From the NCBI GenBank assembly GCA_029882215.1, contig JAOULC010000020.1:1-57018 (forward strand): DNA of 57,018 nt, written 5' to 3'. A program made the position numbers and the translations under genes. A model generated the notes under the pieces. The model did not search any database. It was not told the origin of the DNA and was given only the letters and a program-made list of their open reading frames with translations. This document shows positions 16,655-28,600 of this stretch, piece after piece. Position 1 is the first letter of the stretch. Each line of letters opens with the position of its first letter. Origin of the DNA: Gammaproteobacteria bacterium. Its GTDB lineage: Bacteria > Pseudomonadota > Gammaproteobacteria > SZUA-229.

Positions 16655-19600
16655 CTAACGCGGTCCGCCACGGCGCCAGAATATTTCTGTTTCAATATTT
16701 AATACATAGTTGTTAAGTTTGCTCCAGCGTTCAGTAATCTCCTGTTTTACTTTTGCCAGTCTGTCACTGACTAAACCTGGCTTTTCGATATCGGCAAGAT
16801 ATGACAAACGCAAGACGGACGGCTTATCTTGTAACTGTTCGATTAATAAATCTAAACGGCCTTTCCAGAGGTCATGTACTTCTATGCTGTCTTTTACGAA
16901 CACATCGTTTAGCAGATCCATGCTGACCACACGATGTATGGTCGCTGCGAAATTAAAGTTCAGCATTTTACCGCGGGTAGCGCGCTGCACACGCGGGTTC
17001 TCTGATGTTACCCGGTATCCGGACGGTAAGCTTCTGTCATCCAGTTTTAAGATAAAGTTACTGCCACGTGACTCATTTGCGACCACGGCACAGGTCAGGT
17101 GGAAGCGGCCGTCTTTATCACTGCTGACCACCAGTCCGCGTGCTGTGACGATTCGCACACCCGCCAGCCCGGCTTCATTATCATCCTGCTGGTTATTCAG
17201 ATTCTTATCATCAAATACTTTGCCGATAACATCCGTACAATCAAACACAGGATCGGGGATCACTCTGACTGATGCTTCTGCAATACCGGATGCGGCACTA
17301 CTGGTAAGGGTGTCAATGACATAGGCTTTATTAATATACTCACCTTCAGTCACAGCCGCACCGGCAATTAATAATAATTCAAAGGTCTGAGTCTCGTTAG
17401 GCAGCAGATCGATATTGCTCCAGGTTAGTAGCAGGCCGTTCTGTACCGGCTCACGGGCAACACCATTAAGCCGTGCTGAACCTTTCACATATTTGAATCC
17501 GGCCGGGTAGTTATCAATTACATTACTGTTAGACAGCGTAACCGGTAAGCCGTTTTTAACGGTAATGGTATACGGTACTAACTGACTACGCGTGACATTA
17601 AACAATGAAGTCGTTTTTGAAATATTGACAGCATTGCTTAGTACCGGATCAACCGGTAAGTGGTTATTAAATAGCTGGCTGTCATCGGGCAGCGCTGTAT
17701 TATTTAATCTCAGGTTCAGGTAATAATTTGTACCTGCACTCATTGGGGCAGACGACAGAGCAGGGCTCAGCGCTGTTGCGCTTGCTTCACAAATATTTGC
17801 CGTTGCAGCAATGGCATCTGCCGGGCAACTTGCCACATCCAGAGCGGCCGTCGTCGCATCGGTTAACGGTGTGATAACAACCGATGCCGCTGTACTGTAA
17901 CCCGTGGCCGGTGGTGTGTACTGAATCAGGTAATCACTGCCTGGTATACAGTCTGCCTGACTGAAGTTAAGATCAAACTTATAGTAGCCGTTCGCAATTG
18001 TCTGCTGATTTTGCTGATTAACATCATCAAAACAAGCGGCAGAAACGGCATTGCCGGTTGCTGCATTTAATAAACTGACCGTGGCTCCTGCAACCGGTAT
18101 ACGCAGCACCGAATCATAAACAACACCGTTCGGATCAATCGGTAAGTTTAAGTTCTGCACACTCGCACCCGAGCTTAATACAATATTATAAATTCGCTGT
18201 GGTGCATCGCTGTAACCGAGTGCCGGATCTGAATTTGCCAGACCTAATGTGGCGGTGGCAGGATTCGAACCCGGTGCGCGGAAACGAATATCATAGCGAT
18301 CTGTACCAACGTCATTCGGCACTAAACCATTGATTGAATAATCTCCATTGGCATCTGTGGTCACGGTGCCTAATAATGTTGTGTTGCGATAAATATCAAC
18401 ACTCCAGCCGTTTAATATAATTTCACTGGCATCAAAGCTGTTATTAAAGTTCGCATCGTGCCATAGCCTACCGTTGACATTAGCCACACCCGGCGTACCG
18501 CCAACATCGATGGCGACAGTCGCACTTGCGTTTTGTGTTGCGCCATTCCAGCTAACATCGGCTGTGTTGTTAATGGTGGTGCCTATTGCCAGCGAATTAT
18601 TAATGCTGGCACGGAACACCAGCTCAGCACTTTGTCCCGGCGCCAGATCACCATAAGTGGCGGCATAGTCTGCCGTTACAATCGGCGCAGTATGACTGAC
18701 ACCGCTGGCTAAGCCATTCAGTAATCCGGAACCATTTACATAACTGAGCTGGCCGGCAACCGGTAAATCGAGATTGTCGGTAATCGTTACATCGGTAGCG
18801 ACTACACTGCTGATGTTGCTGACCACGATGCGATATTCTAATTGCCCGCCGGCTAAGGCGGCGCCACCACCGACGACTGACACACTTTTAACAATCGAAA
18901 CTAACTGTGCATTACCGACCACAATTAAAGTCGGCTGGTCACCATTACTATCAACCCCGTCGGCATCCGTCAGTTCTGTCGGCAGCTCAGCACTATCAAC
19001 ACGGCCCTGATTACTGATAATCGTGCCAACCGGCGTGGCTGCATCAAGCTGAACATCAAAGCTGATAACGGCGCTGGCACCGGCCGATATGATGCCATTG
19101 CCGGCGCCTGGTAAGGCAGGAGTCAGGTCTGATGAGCTGACATCAATACCCGCAATCAGCGGTGAAACACCGCCATCTGGCTGACCAAGCGGTAAACCAT
19201 TTTGCATGACGGTATCGGCCACATAAGTGGTATTGGCTGGTACGCCATCGCTAAGGGTAACGCCGGTTGCCGCTTTTGGTCCGAGGTTATTAATAGTGAT
19301 GGTATAACGAATCACATCGCCCGGATCTAAACTACCCGGCGCGCCGTTATCCACCACAATGCTGACTGTTTTAACGGCATCAAGTAAGGGCTGGTTGCCG
19401 ATAACATCCAGCGTCGGATCATCCGCCGTTGCCGTTGCCGGATCATCCGAAGCTTGCTCTGGCATGAAACCACTGCCTGCGCCATCAGCAGTAAAGAAAG
19501 CCTGATTTGAAATCACAGTGCCATTAACCACCGTGTTGTCGATCACCACATCAAACGTCACGGTCGCCACATTCGCCGTGGTGGCTGTGGCATCGGCACG

Positions 19601-22600
19601 CATTGTACCGGCTGTGTTATCTTCAACAGCGTTGATCAACAAACCACTGGCTAACGGCAATACACCGGTGCTGATATCGGCGACGGCAGTGCCGTTCAGT
19701 GTGGTACTGCCGGCCGTGTAAATCGTATTGGCTGGCAGCTGATCATGTAATATGGCATTGATGGCACTTTCGCTGCCTATGTTTTTCACGGTGATGGTGT
19801 AACGCAAGGTATCACCGGCCAGTAATTCAGCCGGGTCGCCTGTCATATCCTGCGAGGTTTTTACCACTTCAAATAATGGTGCTGATGCAATCAGTGTCTG
19901 GGTTGGGTCTTCATCCCCCGCCAGATTTGGATCATCCGCGCCATTAATGGCCGGGTCATCCGTCAATAGCGTTAAATTGGTTGCTGTTAACTGGCCCTGA
20001 TTCAGTACCACGGTACCGCTGGTGATCACCGGCGCCAGTGTGGCTTCAAATTCAAGCAATACGATTTCAGTGGCTGAGCCCGCCGGCCCGAGATTCAGAT
20101 TGCGGATATCCAGCCGTCCTGTGCCCTTAGTGCCACCACTGGCATTGGTATTACTGCTATCGGCGCCGGCCGGTAGCGACGTTACCGTAATGCTGCCAGC
20201 TGCAAATGCCGCGACCGCATTCAATGCATCGAGTTCGTCAATAAAGCTGAAGTTCGTCAATTCAACCGGGCTCACATTCTGAATCTGAATGTTATAACGC
20301 AGTCGGTCACCCGGTGAGGCATTGCTGCCCGGGTTCTGGCCTGTCGTCAGGTTAGTCACACTTTTCAGTACCGAGACGATAGGTAACTCGGTGACCAGAG
20401 TATGAGCATCTTCATGATCGAGCACCGCAGTGGTGCCATCGCTGAGGCTGCGGCTATAGGTGCGGATGGCTCCGGTAGCACCGGCTCCGGCAGTATCACC
20501 ACTGAACCACTGGCTAACAGCGGCAAGATTGGTCAGATCAACACCGTGTACATTATCGGCATCCAGCTGCGCCTGATACGTTACGATCAGGCGGTTATCG
20601 GCAGCCAAAGCTGCTGCGGCCGATTGCATGGTGATGGTCAGTTTACAGTCCGGTGCAGGCAGGTAACTGGCTACAAAATCCGTGCCCTCAAGCAGCGGTG
20701 CAGACACTGCCGTTACACCATCGGCGAGGAAGGTTTGCGCTGTTATATTCGCCGGTGCACTATCACACATACCGCCCGGTGACGGGTTGGGCAGGACATC
20801 AACAATCCTAAGATCCCATGCCGTTGCCGTTCCGCTGTTATGAATGTTTAAGCTGAAGTTGCCGGGAATACCAATCCGCATTTGCGCGGGGCCGGTTTTT
20901 TCCAGCGTCAGATTATCCGGGCCAACAATCGTCATGTCGGCCGTGCTTGAGGCCGCGCCGGTTTGCTGGCTGGACGGGTTATTGGCTAGCTGGTTATAGC
21001 TATAGCTGGCGGTGTTACTGAATAATAAACCGCTGACATTGGTGGCGCTGTCATCGACCTGTACGGTGATATCAATGATCACTTGCTCACCGGCAGGAAT
21101 ATCAATGCCGTTGTTTGTGTCTTCAATGATCAGGTTCTTAGCCGTACCGCTGTTGACCGGCGTCCAGACTTGCGATCCGCTTATTTTGCTGACGCTGATA
21201 AACGTCAGGTCAGCGGCAGAGGCATTCAAATCATCGAGTATGCGAACATCATGTAAGGCTGTTTGTATCGGTGTTGCCGGTACAGTGACCCGGTAAGTGA
21301 AGTTTTCACCTACAGATACCGTCAGATCAGCCGGGTTTTGCTTTAGTAATGCGCCCGGAACAGGTGATGTAAAGGTCACGGAGGCGATGTTCGTCGGCCC
21401 ATAGCTTTGACGCACACCGCTGCTTGTGCCCAGTGTTGGCACGGCTTCATCATCAAACGAATAATAATTGATGACCTGAGCCGTATTCGTCATTGTTAAA
21501 CCCGCACCCAGATCGGCATCGGCCTGCAGCTGGTAAACAATGCGCAGCGTCTCGTTTGCCGGGATTGTATAAGTATTGGCTGTACCGGAATCGAGGTTCC
21601 AGCGGGCAATACCAGAGGCTGCATCGTAAGTCGGTGTCGGATTTACCAGCACCGTGCCGGCATTGACTAAAGTGGTGCTGAGCATGGTGATGCTGGCCGT
21701 ACCGTTGCGCATGCCAAATGGAATCACATCCTGTAGCAGCACATCATAAGCCGGCGCAGTGCCGCTGTTGATCACATCAATGGTATAGGTCAGCAGTTCA
21801 GCGGCTTCAATAATGCTGTCACCAGCGGCGGCTGTCGCCACTTTAGTCAGCGCTAAGTCCGGTTGTAATAAGCTACTGCTGGCCGTCGCCGTTTTCAGAC
21901 TGGCACCTAACGCGGTGCTGTAATCAAGCTGTACATTATTGGTCAGAGTGGTGTTGTTGCTCTGTGCAAACACGTTATCTAACACACGCGCACGATAGAC
22001 AATCACAAACTCATCATTGGCGGCGTTGTTGTCACCGACATTAATAATATTGCCCAGCGTAAAGCTGACGGTGCTAGGTCCGGTTACAGGATTACCACTG
22101 ACAAGCGGCGTGATAGCGGCGTGCACAAATGGCGCAACCGCAGTGTAGGCCGGACTGGTGTCACCATTGATGTGTACCACTGTTTCAAACGCCAGGCCCT
22201 GCGGCAAGTTGTCGCTGATCAGAACATTGTTATGTTGTCCTTCCTGTAAACCGACACGTAATTCAAAGTCAATCAGGTCACCGACACGCACATTGGCATC
22301 AGCGCCGCCGTAGGTATCATTGATGCGCAGCTTAGAGAATGTAGTGTTATCAGGTGTGGTTAAGGTCGTGCTAACCGGGGCCGTCAAATAATCATTAACC
22401 GCCGGCGTCGTACTGCCGTTACGTTCACTGGCATTAATGCCATCCAGACCGGTCCACTGTGCCGTCGCGCTGTTACTTAATGGTTGATTGGCCAGCACGT
22501 TATCCAGCACGACAACGTTATAAGTGAGAGTAACTGTACTGCCTTCTAAAACATCAATATCCGCGGTGGCATCAGACAGTTGCCAGCGTAAAGTTTGCGC

Positions 22601-25600
22601 GCTGGCACTGCCATCACCGACGATGGCCGGATCGCTAATACTATTTCCCGCGCCATCGACGCTGGCACTGGCGGGCTGATAGGCCAGTCCGAGGCTCAGG
22701 CTGTCAGTGATACTCAGATCAAACACATCAGAGAAATTATCACCTGCTGCGCCACCGGATGCGGTAAAGGTCAGGCTATAACGCAGTACATCACCGGCGG
22801 TAGGCGGGTTGCCGACACTGCTGGTATTGACCACGGTTTTGTTAATCGCCAGCTGCGGTTCAATAATCGTTAAAGGTGCTGCTGTCGCGGCGCTGCCACC
22901 GGGCTGGGTGGGCCCGCCGGCGCTGGTGGCATAATTATAACTGACCACATTGCTAAAGCTGTGACCTGCATTGGCGGCGGCATTATTGGCCACGCGCGTG
23001 CGCAGTTCGATCAACGCCGTCTGGCCGGCGGGGATTTGCGCGATCGTCAGGCTGAGGTTATTACCGACCGTGTTATTAGTGATGCTTAAGGCGTTACCAC
23101 TAATATCATTTGCGCTGATGATTTCAAGACTGGTATCCAAAGTGTCGCTGATCAGCACATCATACAGTGCGGCATTGACAGGCGTGGCAGGTACCGTCAT
23201 GTGATACACCACCTGTTCGCCAACAGTGGCTTCAGCACTAGCGGGGCTGATCATTGTTTTAGCAGGCAGACCGATGGTGGCGATGTTGCTCATGCTAAAG
23301 GTGGTCGGTGCTGATGCGCTATATTGCTGACCAGTTTGTGATGGCAAGGACCAGTATTCGTCGACAGTAACGCTGTTGTTCCAGCTCTGGTTCGGTCCAA
23401 AGTCGGTGTAGAAACCGATATCGTAATTAACCGTGACACACTGGCCGGGGTTAACGGGCGTGACTAGATTAATGATCATACTGCCAGCGCGAGTCGCCGG
23501 TGCGCTGTAGTTGTAATCCACACCCGCTGTGGCAGCTGCGCCATTAATTGTCACTGCGGGACCAGTCAGGCTGCTTTCATCGAGCTGGCTGGGTAGTAAA
23601 TCGCTTAGCTGTACGTTATAGGCGGGTGACAGTCCGCTGGTGTTACACGACTGCAATGTAAAGTGCATCACATCGCTGACAATATTCACATTAGCCGGAC
23701 TGGTAAAGACACTGTCAGTCTTTGTCGGACTGCTCATGAGCGCTTGCTGCACGGTCACTGCCGCAGCGCTTTGCAGTCGCGCCGGATCAACCACCGCCGC
23801 GCCGGTGCCATCTACATAGCTCAAAGTCGCGGTATTATTTAATAGGGTACTCGGCTGCTGGGTCAGGGTATTTTCAGTGACCCGGCCACGATAAATAATG
23901 ACTAAGCTATCGGTTGTGGCATCGGCTAACGGGTCATTAACCACATCACCGAAGCTAAAGCTCAGTGTGCCGGTCTGGCCAGCCGCCGGTAGGGCGGCAG
24001 ACGTAAGCGTGGCATAACTGAAGTTAGAACCGGCACCACTGGCCGGAGTCGTATAGTCCGCTACTGCGTCACCATTGATACTGACAATGTCCACAAACGC
24101 CAGTCCGGCCGGTAACACATCCTGCACGGTCACATTACGTGTGGTGCCTTCCTGTAAGTTCAGTGTTAATTGATAAGTAACGCTATCACCGATACGCACG
24201 GTGGCATCATTAACCGGCGCATAACTGTCAGCAATCACGGCTTTAGTTAATGTATTGGTGTCTTGCGTGGTAATCGTGGTGACAGCAGGAATGCTACAGT
24301 AATCATTAGGTGCGCTGGCTGCCGGACAGCCAGCACCTGTTCGCTCATAAAGACTGGCGGCATCAAGACTGCTCCAGTCAACCTGGGCACTGTTACTCAG
24401 GGAGATATTGGATTGTGTAGAGGCATTAATCAGTACCCGATAGGTCAGTACCAGCGTGCCACCCGGCGGGATATCCAGAGTGTTGTCGGCATTATCGCGT
24501 CCCCAGACTAATGGCCCGGCCGGAGTACCGCTCGGGTTTGCATTAAAGCCTGCAACGGCTACCGCATTAATACTGGCCGTTGGGGTAAAGCCGCTATCGA
24601 GTTGCAGTTCAGCGGCCAGAGTATCAACAATATTCACATCATAGGCGGTCGCATTACCGCTATTTGGAATCGTTAAAACGTATTCAAGTATGTCACCGCC
24701 GGTGAGTGGTGCAGCGGTTATCGCGCTGACGGTTTTGTTAATTGTCAGCTCAGGTTCGATCAGACTAACGGTCACTGTTTCAGTCGTGCTCAGCGCGCTC
24801 TGGGTGGTGCCGCCCGCGCTGTAGGCATAGCTATAAGAGGCGGTGTTGTTGATGGCAAGGCCTTGCTGAGCCGTTGCAATGTTGCGCACACGCGTACGCA
24901 GTGTAATCACGGCCTGTTGTCCGGCAGGGATTTCAGCTACGCTGATGTCCATTTGGCTTGCACTGCTGTTATCAGTAATGCCGATGCCACCGCTGACGCT
25001 CGCGTTCACTAATTCGAGATTGGCATCGAGCAGGTCGGTAATCCGCAAGTCGTAAAGCGGACTGCTGCTTAAGGTACCCGGTACGCTGATCTGGTAGACA
25101 ACTTCTTCACCAATGCTGGCGCTTGCGGCTGAAAGCAGTGCCTTTGTTGGTAACGCACCGGTATAGAGTGTAGTGCTGGCGGTATTGCTGGCCGCATAGG
25201 CTTCGCGTGTCCCGCTGACAGCAGCCAGTGTTGGCACGGCATCGTTATCGAATGAATAATAATTGCTTACCTGAGCCGAATTCGTCAGGGTCAGGCCGCC
25301 GGTTAAGGCGGCGTCGGCCTGCGTCTGATAAACAATACGCAAAGTGTCACCGGCTGGAATGCTGTAGCTATCCGCCACACCCGTATCCAGATTCCAGATC
25401 GTTACGCCCGTTAACGCATCATAGCTCGGTACGGGGTTGGCCAGTAGCGTACCCGCCACCAGCAGCTGAGTGCTGACCACGGTAACGCCACTTGTGCGCA
25501 TACCCAGCGGAATAATGTCCTGCAGCACCGTGTCGTAAGCTGGCGCAGTGCCACTATTGATAATATCGACGCTGTAAGTGATCACTTCCGCAGGGTCGAT

Positions 25601-28600
25601 GACCGTATCGCCACCGCCGGTCACGGCTGATTTGTTCACGGTTAAAACGGGCTGGGTCAGACTAATGGCGGTGACCAGATCGGAGTGGCTTACCGTTCCT
25701 GTCGCGGTGTTGTAACTAATGCTAACGCTGTTATTCAGTGATTGTGCTGATGCGCTCTGTACAAATACGCCGTCCAGTACCCGCGCGCGGTACACAATCA
25801 CAAAGTTATCGCTTAAACCGTCGTTTGGCTGGTTAGTGACGTTACCCAGTGACCAGCTGACAGTACTTGCTTCCAGCGTCGGGTCACCGGCTTGCAGCAG
25901 GCTTGCCGCGGTAATATCGGCATGAGTAAAAGGAGCTGTTGCAATATAAGGTGCTGGTCCTGCGTTGCCGTTAATGCTGACAATGCCTTCAAAGGCCAGG
26001 CCCTGTGGTAGCGTATCGACGATTTGAAGATTACCTAGTGTGCCTTCAGGGATCGTAATCGATAAGGTGTATTCAACCAGATCACCAATTCGTACATTGC
26101 TATCCGCTGCGCCAAAAGTATCACTGCTACGGTCTTTAAGGATGGTAGCGACGATGTCGGGTGTGGTGACCGTTTCGACCACTGGGGCAGTGGTGTAATC
26201 ATTGAGTGGGCCACCGGAGCCATCACGCTCATTGGTGATGATACCGTCAACACTGCTCCATTGTGCAATGACGCTATTGCTCAGTGTCTGGTTAGCCAGC
26301 ACGCTATCGTGCAGTTGGACGTCGTAACTGATGGTAATAGTGCTGCCGGCAACAATGTCGATATCGGCGGTGCCATTATTAAGGCTCCATTCCAGCGTTT
26401 GTGAGGTGATCGTGCCGTCACCTGTAATAAGCGGGTCGGCAATGACATTGTCGGCACTGATGCCAGCACCGATAGTGACAGTCGGGTTGCCAATGTAAAT
26501 CAGTCCGAGATCCAGGCTGTCGCTCAGAGTGATATCAAACACATCAGAAAAATTGGCGCCCGCACTGGCTGTCAGACTCACGCTGTAGCGTACGATATCA
26601 CCGGCTGTTGGCGTGCTGTTACTCGCTGTTTTAGTGATGCTTGTCAGGGCCGGTTCGGTGACGTTCATGGCAGCACTAAGACCTGTCTCACCGGCGGTTT
26701 GTGTATTGTTCGCACCATTGCTGCGGTTATAGGTGTAGCTGGCACGGTTATCAAACAGCTGGCCACGGATGTTGGTTGCGGTGTTGAGCAGCTCGACCGT
26801 TATCTCAATCATCGCCTGAGCATTGGCCGGAATATCGATGCCGGTGACCGTATCGACAATAACCGGCGCTGTTGTGCTGCCGGCGTTAGTCAGCGTCCAG
26901 CTACCACCCGCTAGCACACGGGCACTGACAAATTGCATATCGGCACTGGAAGCCGTCAGGTCGTCAAGAATTCGCACATCGTACAGTGGCGCGTTAATCG
27001 GCGTGGCAGGTACGGTGATGGTGTAGCTAAATTGCTCACCGACACTGGCACTGGTCTGTGTATTGGCTTTTTCCAGCGGGCCGGGGGCCTGAATTAATAG
27101 ATTGGTGGTATCACCCGCTACACCGGGTGCGGCAATGCCATTGAGGAACGGGTCATCACTCGCGAAACTGACCGGGCCATCGGCGCTGAGGATTGCCTGA
27201 TTGGGAACCACGTCGCCATTAATCAGGCTTGATGATAGATTAATCTCGAATTCAATCACCAGTTCTGAGCCGGGCACCAGATCAAGAGGCGCGCCAAAAC
27301 CAGAAATATCTAACTGCCCAGTCGTGGTATTAAAGCTATCAATATAGTTTGCCGTATACGATGGCATTGTGTAAGTGCTGGTATTGAACAAGGCCGGATC
27401 CAGCAGGTCGCTGATGGTGATACCGGTGAAATCCTGATCAACATTGAACAGCCGTAAGCGGTAACGCAATCTGTCACCGGGGGCAGCGGTAACCGCCGGG
27501 CTGGCTCCACTGGTCAGGTTTGAAACGGTTTTCTGAAAATAATACCCGCTCAGGGCGGTGGTAATGATATTACTATCCTGATGATCCACAATCAGTGGCG
27601 TACCGTCAGTCAGTGTTTTGTTATAGCTACGAGTAGGGTTGCTACCGTCTGCGCTAAACCACTCAGTAGCGCCGGCTATATTGGCCAGCGCGACGCCATC
27701 ACCGGTGGTGTCGGCGTCGAGAGATGACTGGTATTTGATAATCAGGTGTTGTGACGGGCCAATTTTTGCAAATGGACTCAGTGCCGTAAAGCTGATCTGA
27801 CAGGTTGGTGCAGCGCTATAAGTAACTGAGTAATGCACACCCTGAGTTAAGAGTGGCGTGACCGCTGAAGTACCATCTGCCGCAAACATCTGCGCTGTAA
27901 CACTGGCTGTAGGGTCTGTGTCGCACATACCAGCCGTCGGGCCGTCGGGAAGTTTATCCACAATCGTCGCGTTCCAGGCATCACTACCACCAACGTTCTG
28001 TACGTTGATGGTGAAGTTCGCCGGGATACCAATGTTAAGAGCCGTGGTATCACTGGTCTTGCTGACGATAAGCTCAGGCTCTGCAATCGTCATGACTTCC
28101 GAGACGCCTGATTCACCCGGTAACGGATCATAAGACACGCCATCAATCAGTCGTCCAAACCACCACTTAGCCGTATTAATAAAGGGCGTGCCGGCAGCAT
28201 TGAGAGGGGTATCATCCAGTACCACGGTAATATCGACCATGATTTGCTCGCCGGATGTGATCAATGGAATGGGCTCATAAGAAAGGTTCTTTGGTGTCCA
28301 GGCACCACCTTTGGCTAAGGGGTCTGTTTGCTGAACCAGTGTCACGGGAGTACCGCTGCCTTTGTAGTAGGCATTAATGCCGACATAGGTGAGGTCTGCT
28401 CCGGTGGCCGCAGCACTTATATCATCCCAAAGGATCACTTTATCCAGATCATTTGGCGAGGGATCACCAACAGGGAATTGCATTGATGGCAGGGTTAAGG
28501 TGTAAGTAAAGGGCACACCAATGCTGGCGGTACTGGCTGTCGCCTGTTTTCTGATGCTCTCAGTGGGTATCAGCAGATCCTGACAGCTATTGGCAACATC

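Noticed and set aside
18250-18285. tRNA T-arm-like sequence (GGTTCGAATCC on the minus strand)
   Set aside because: It lies inside the giant reading frame (codons for GSNPAT) and no acceptor, D or anticodon arms surround it.
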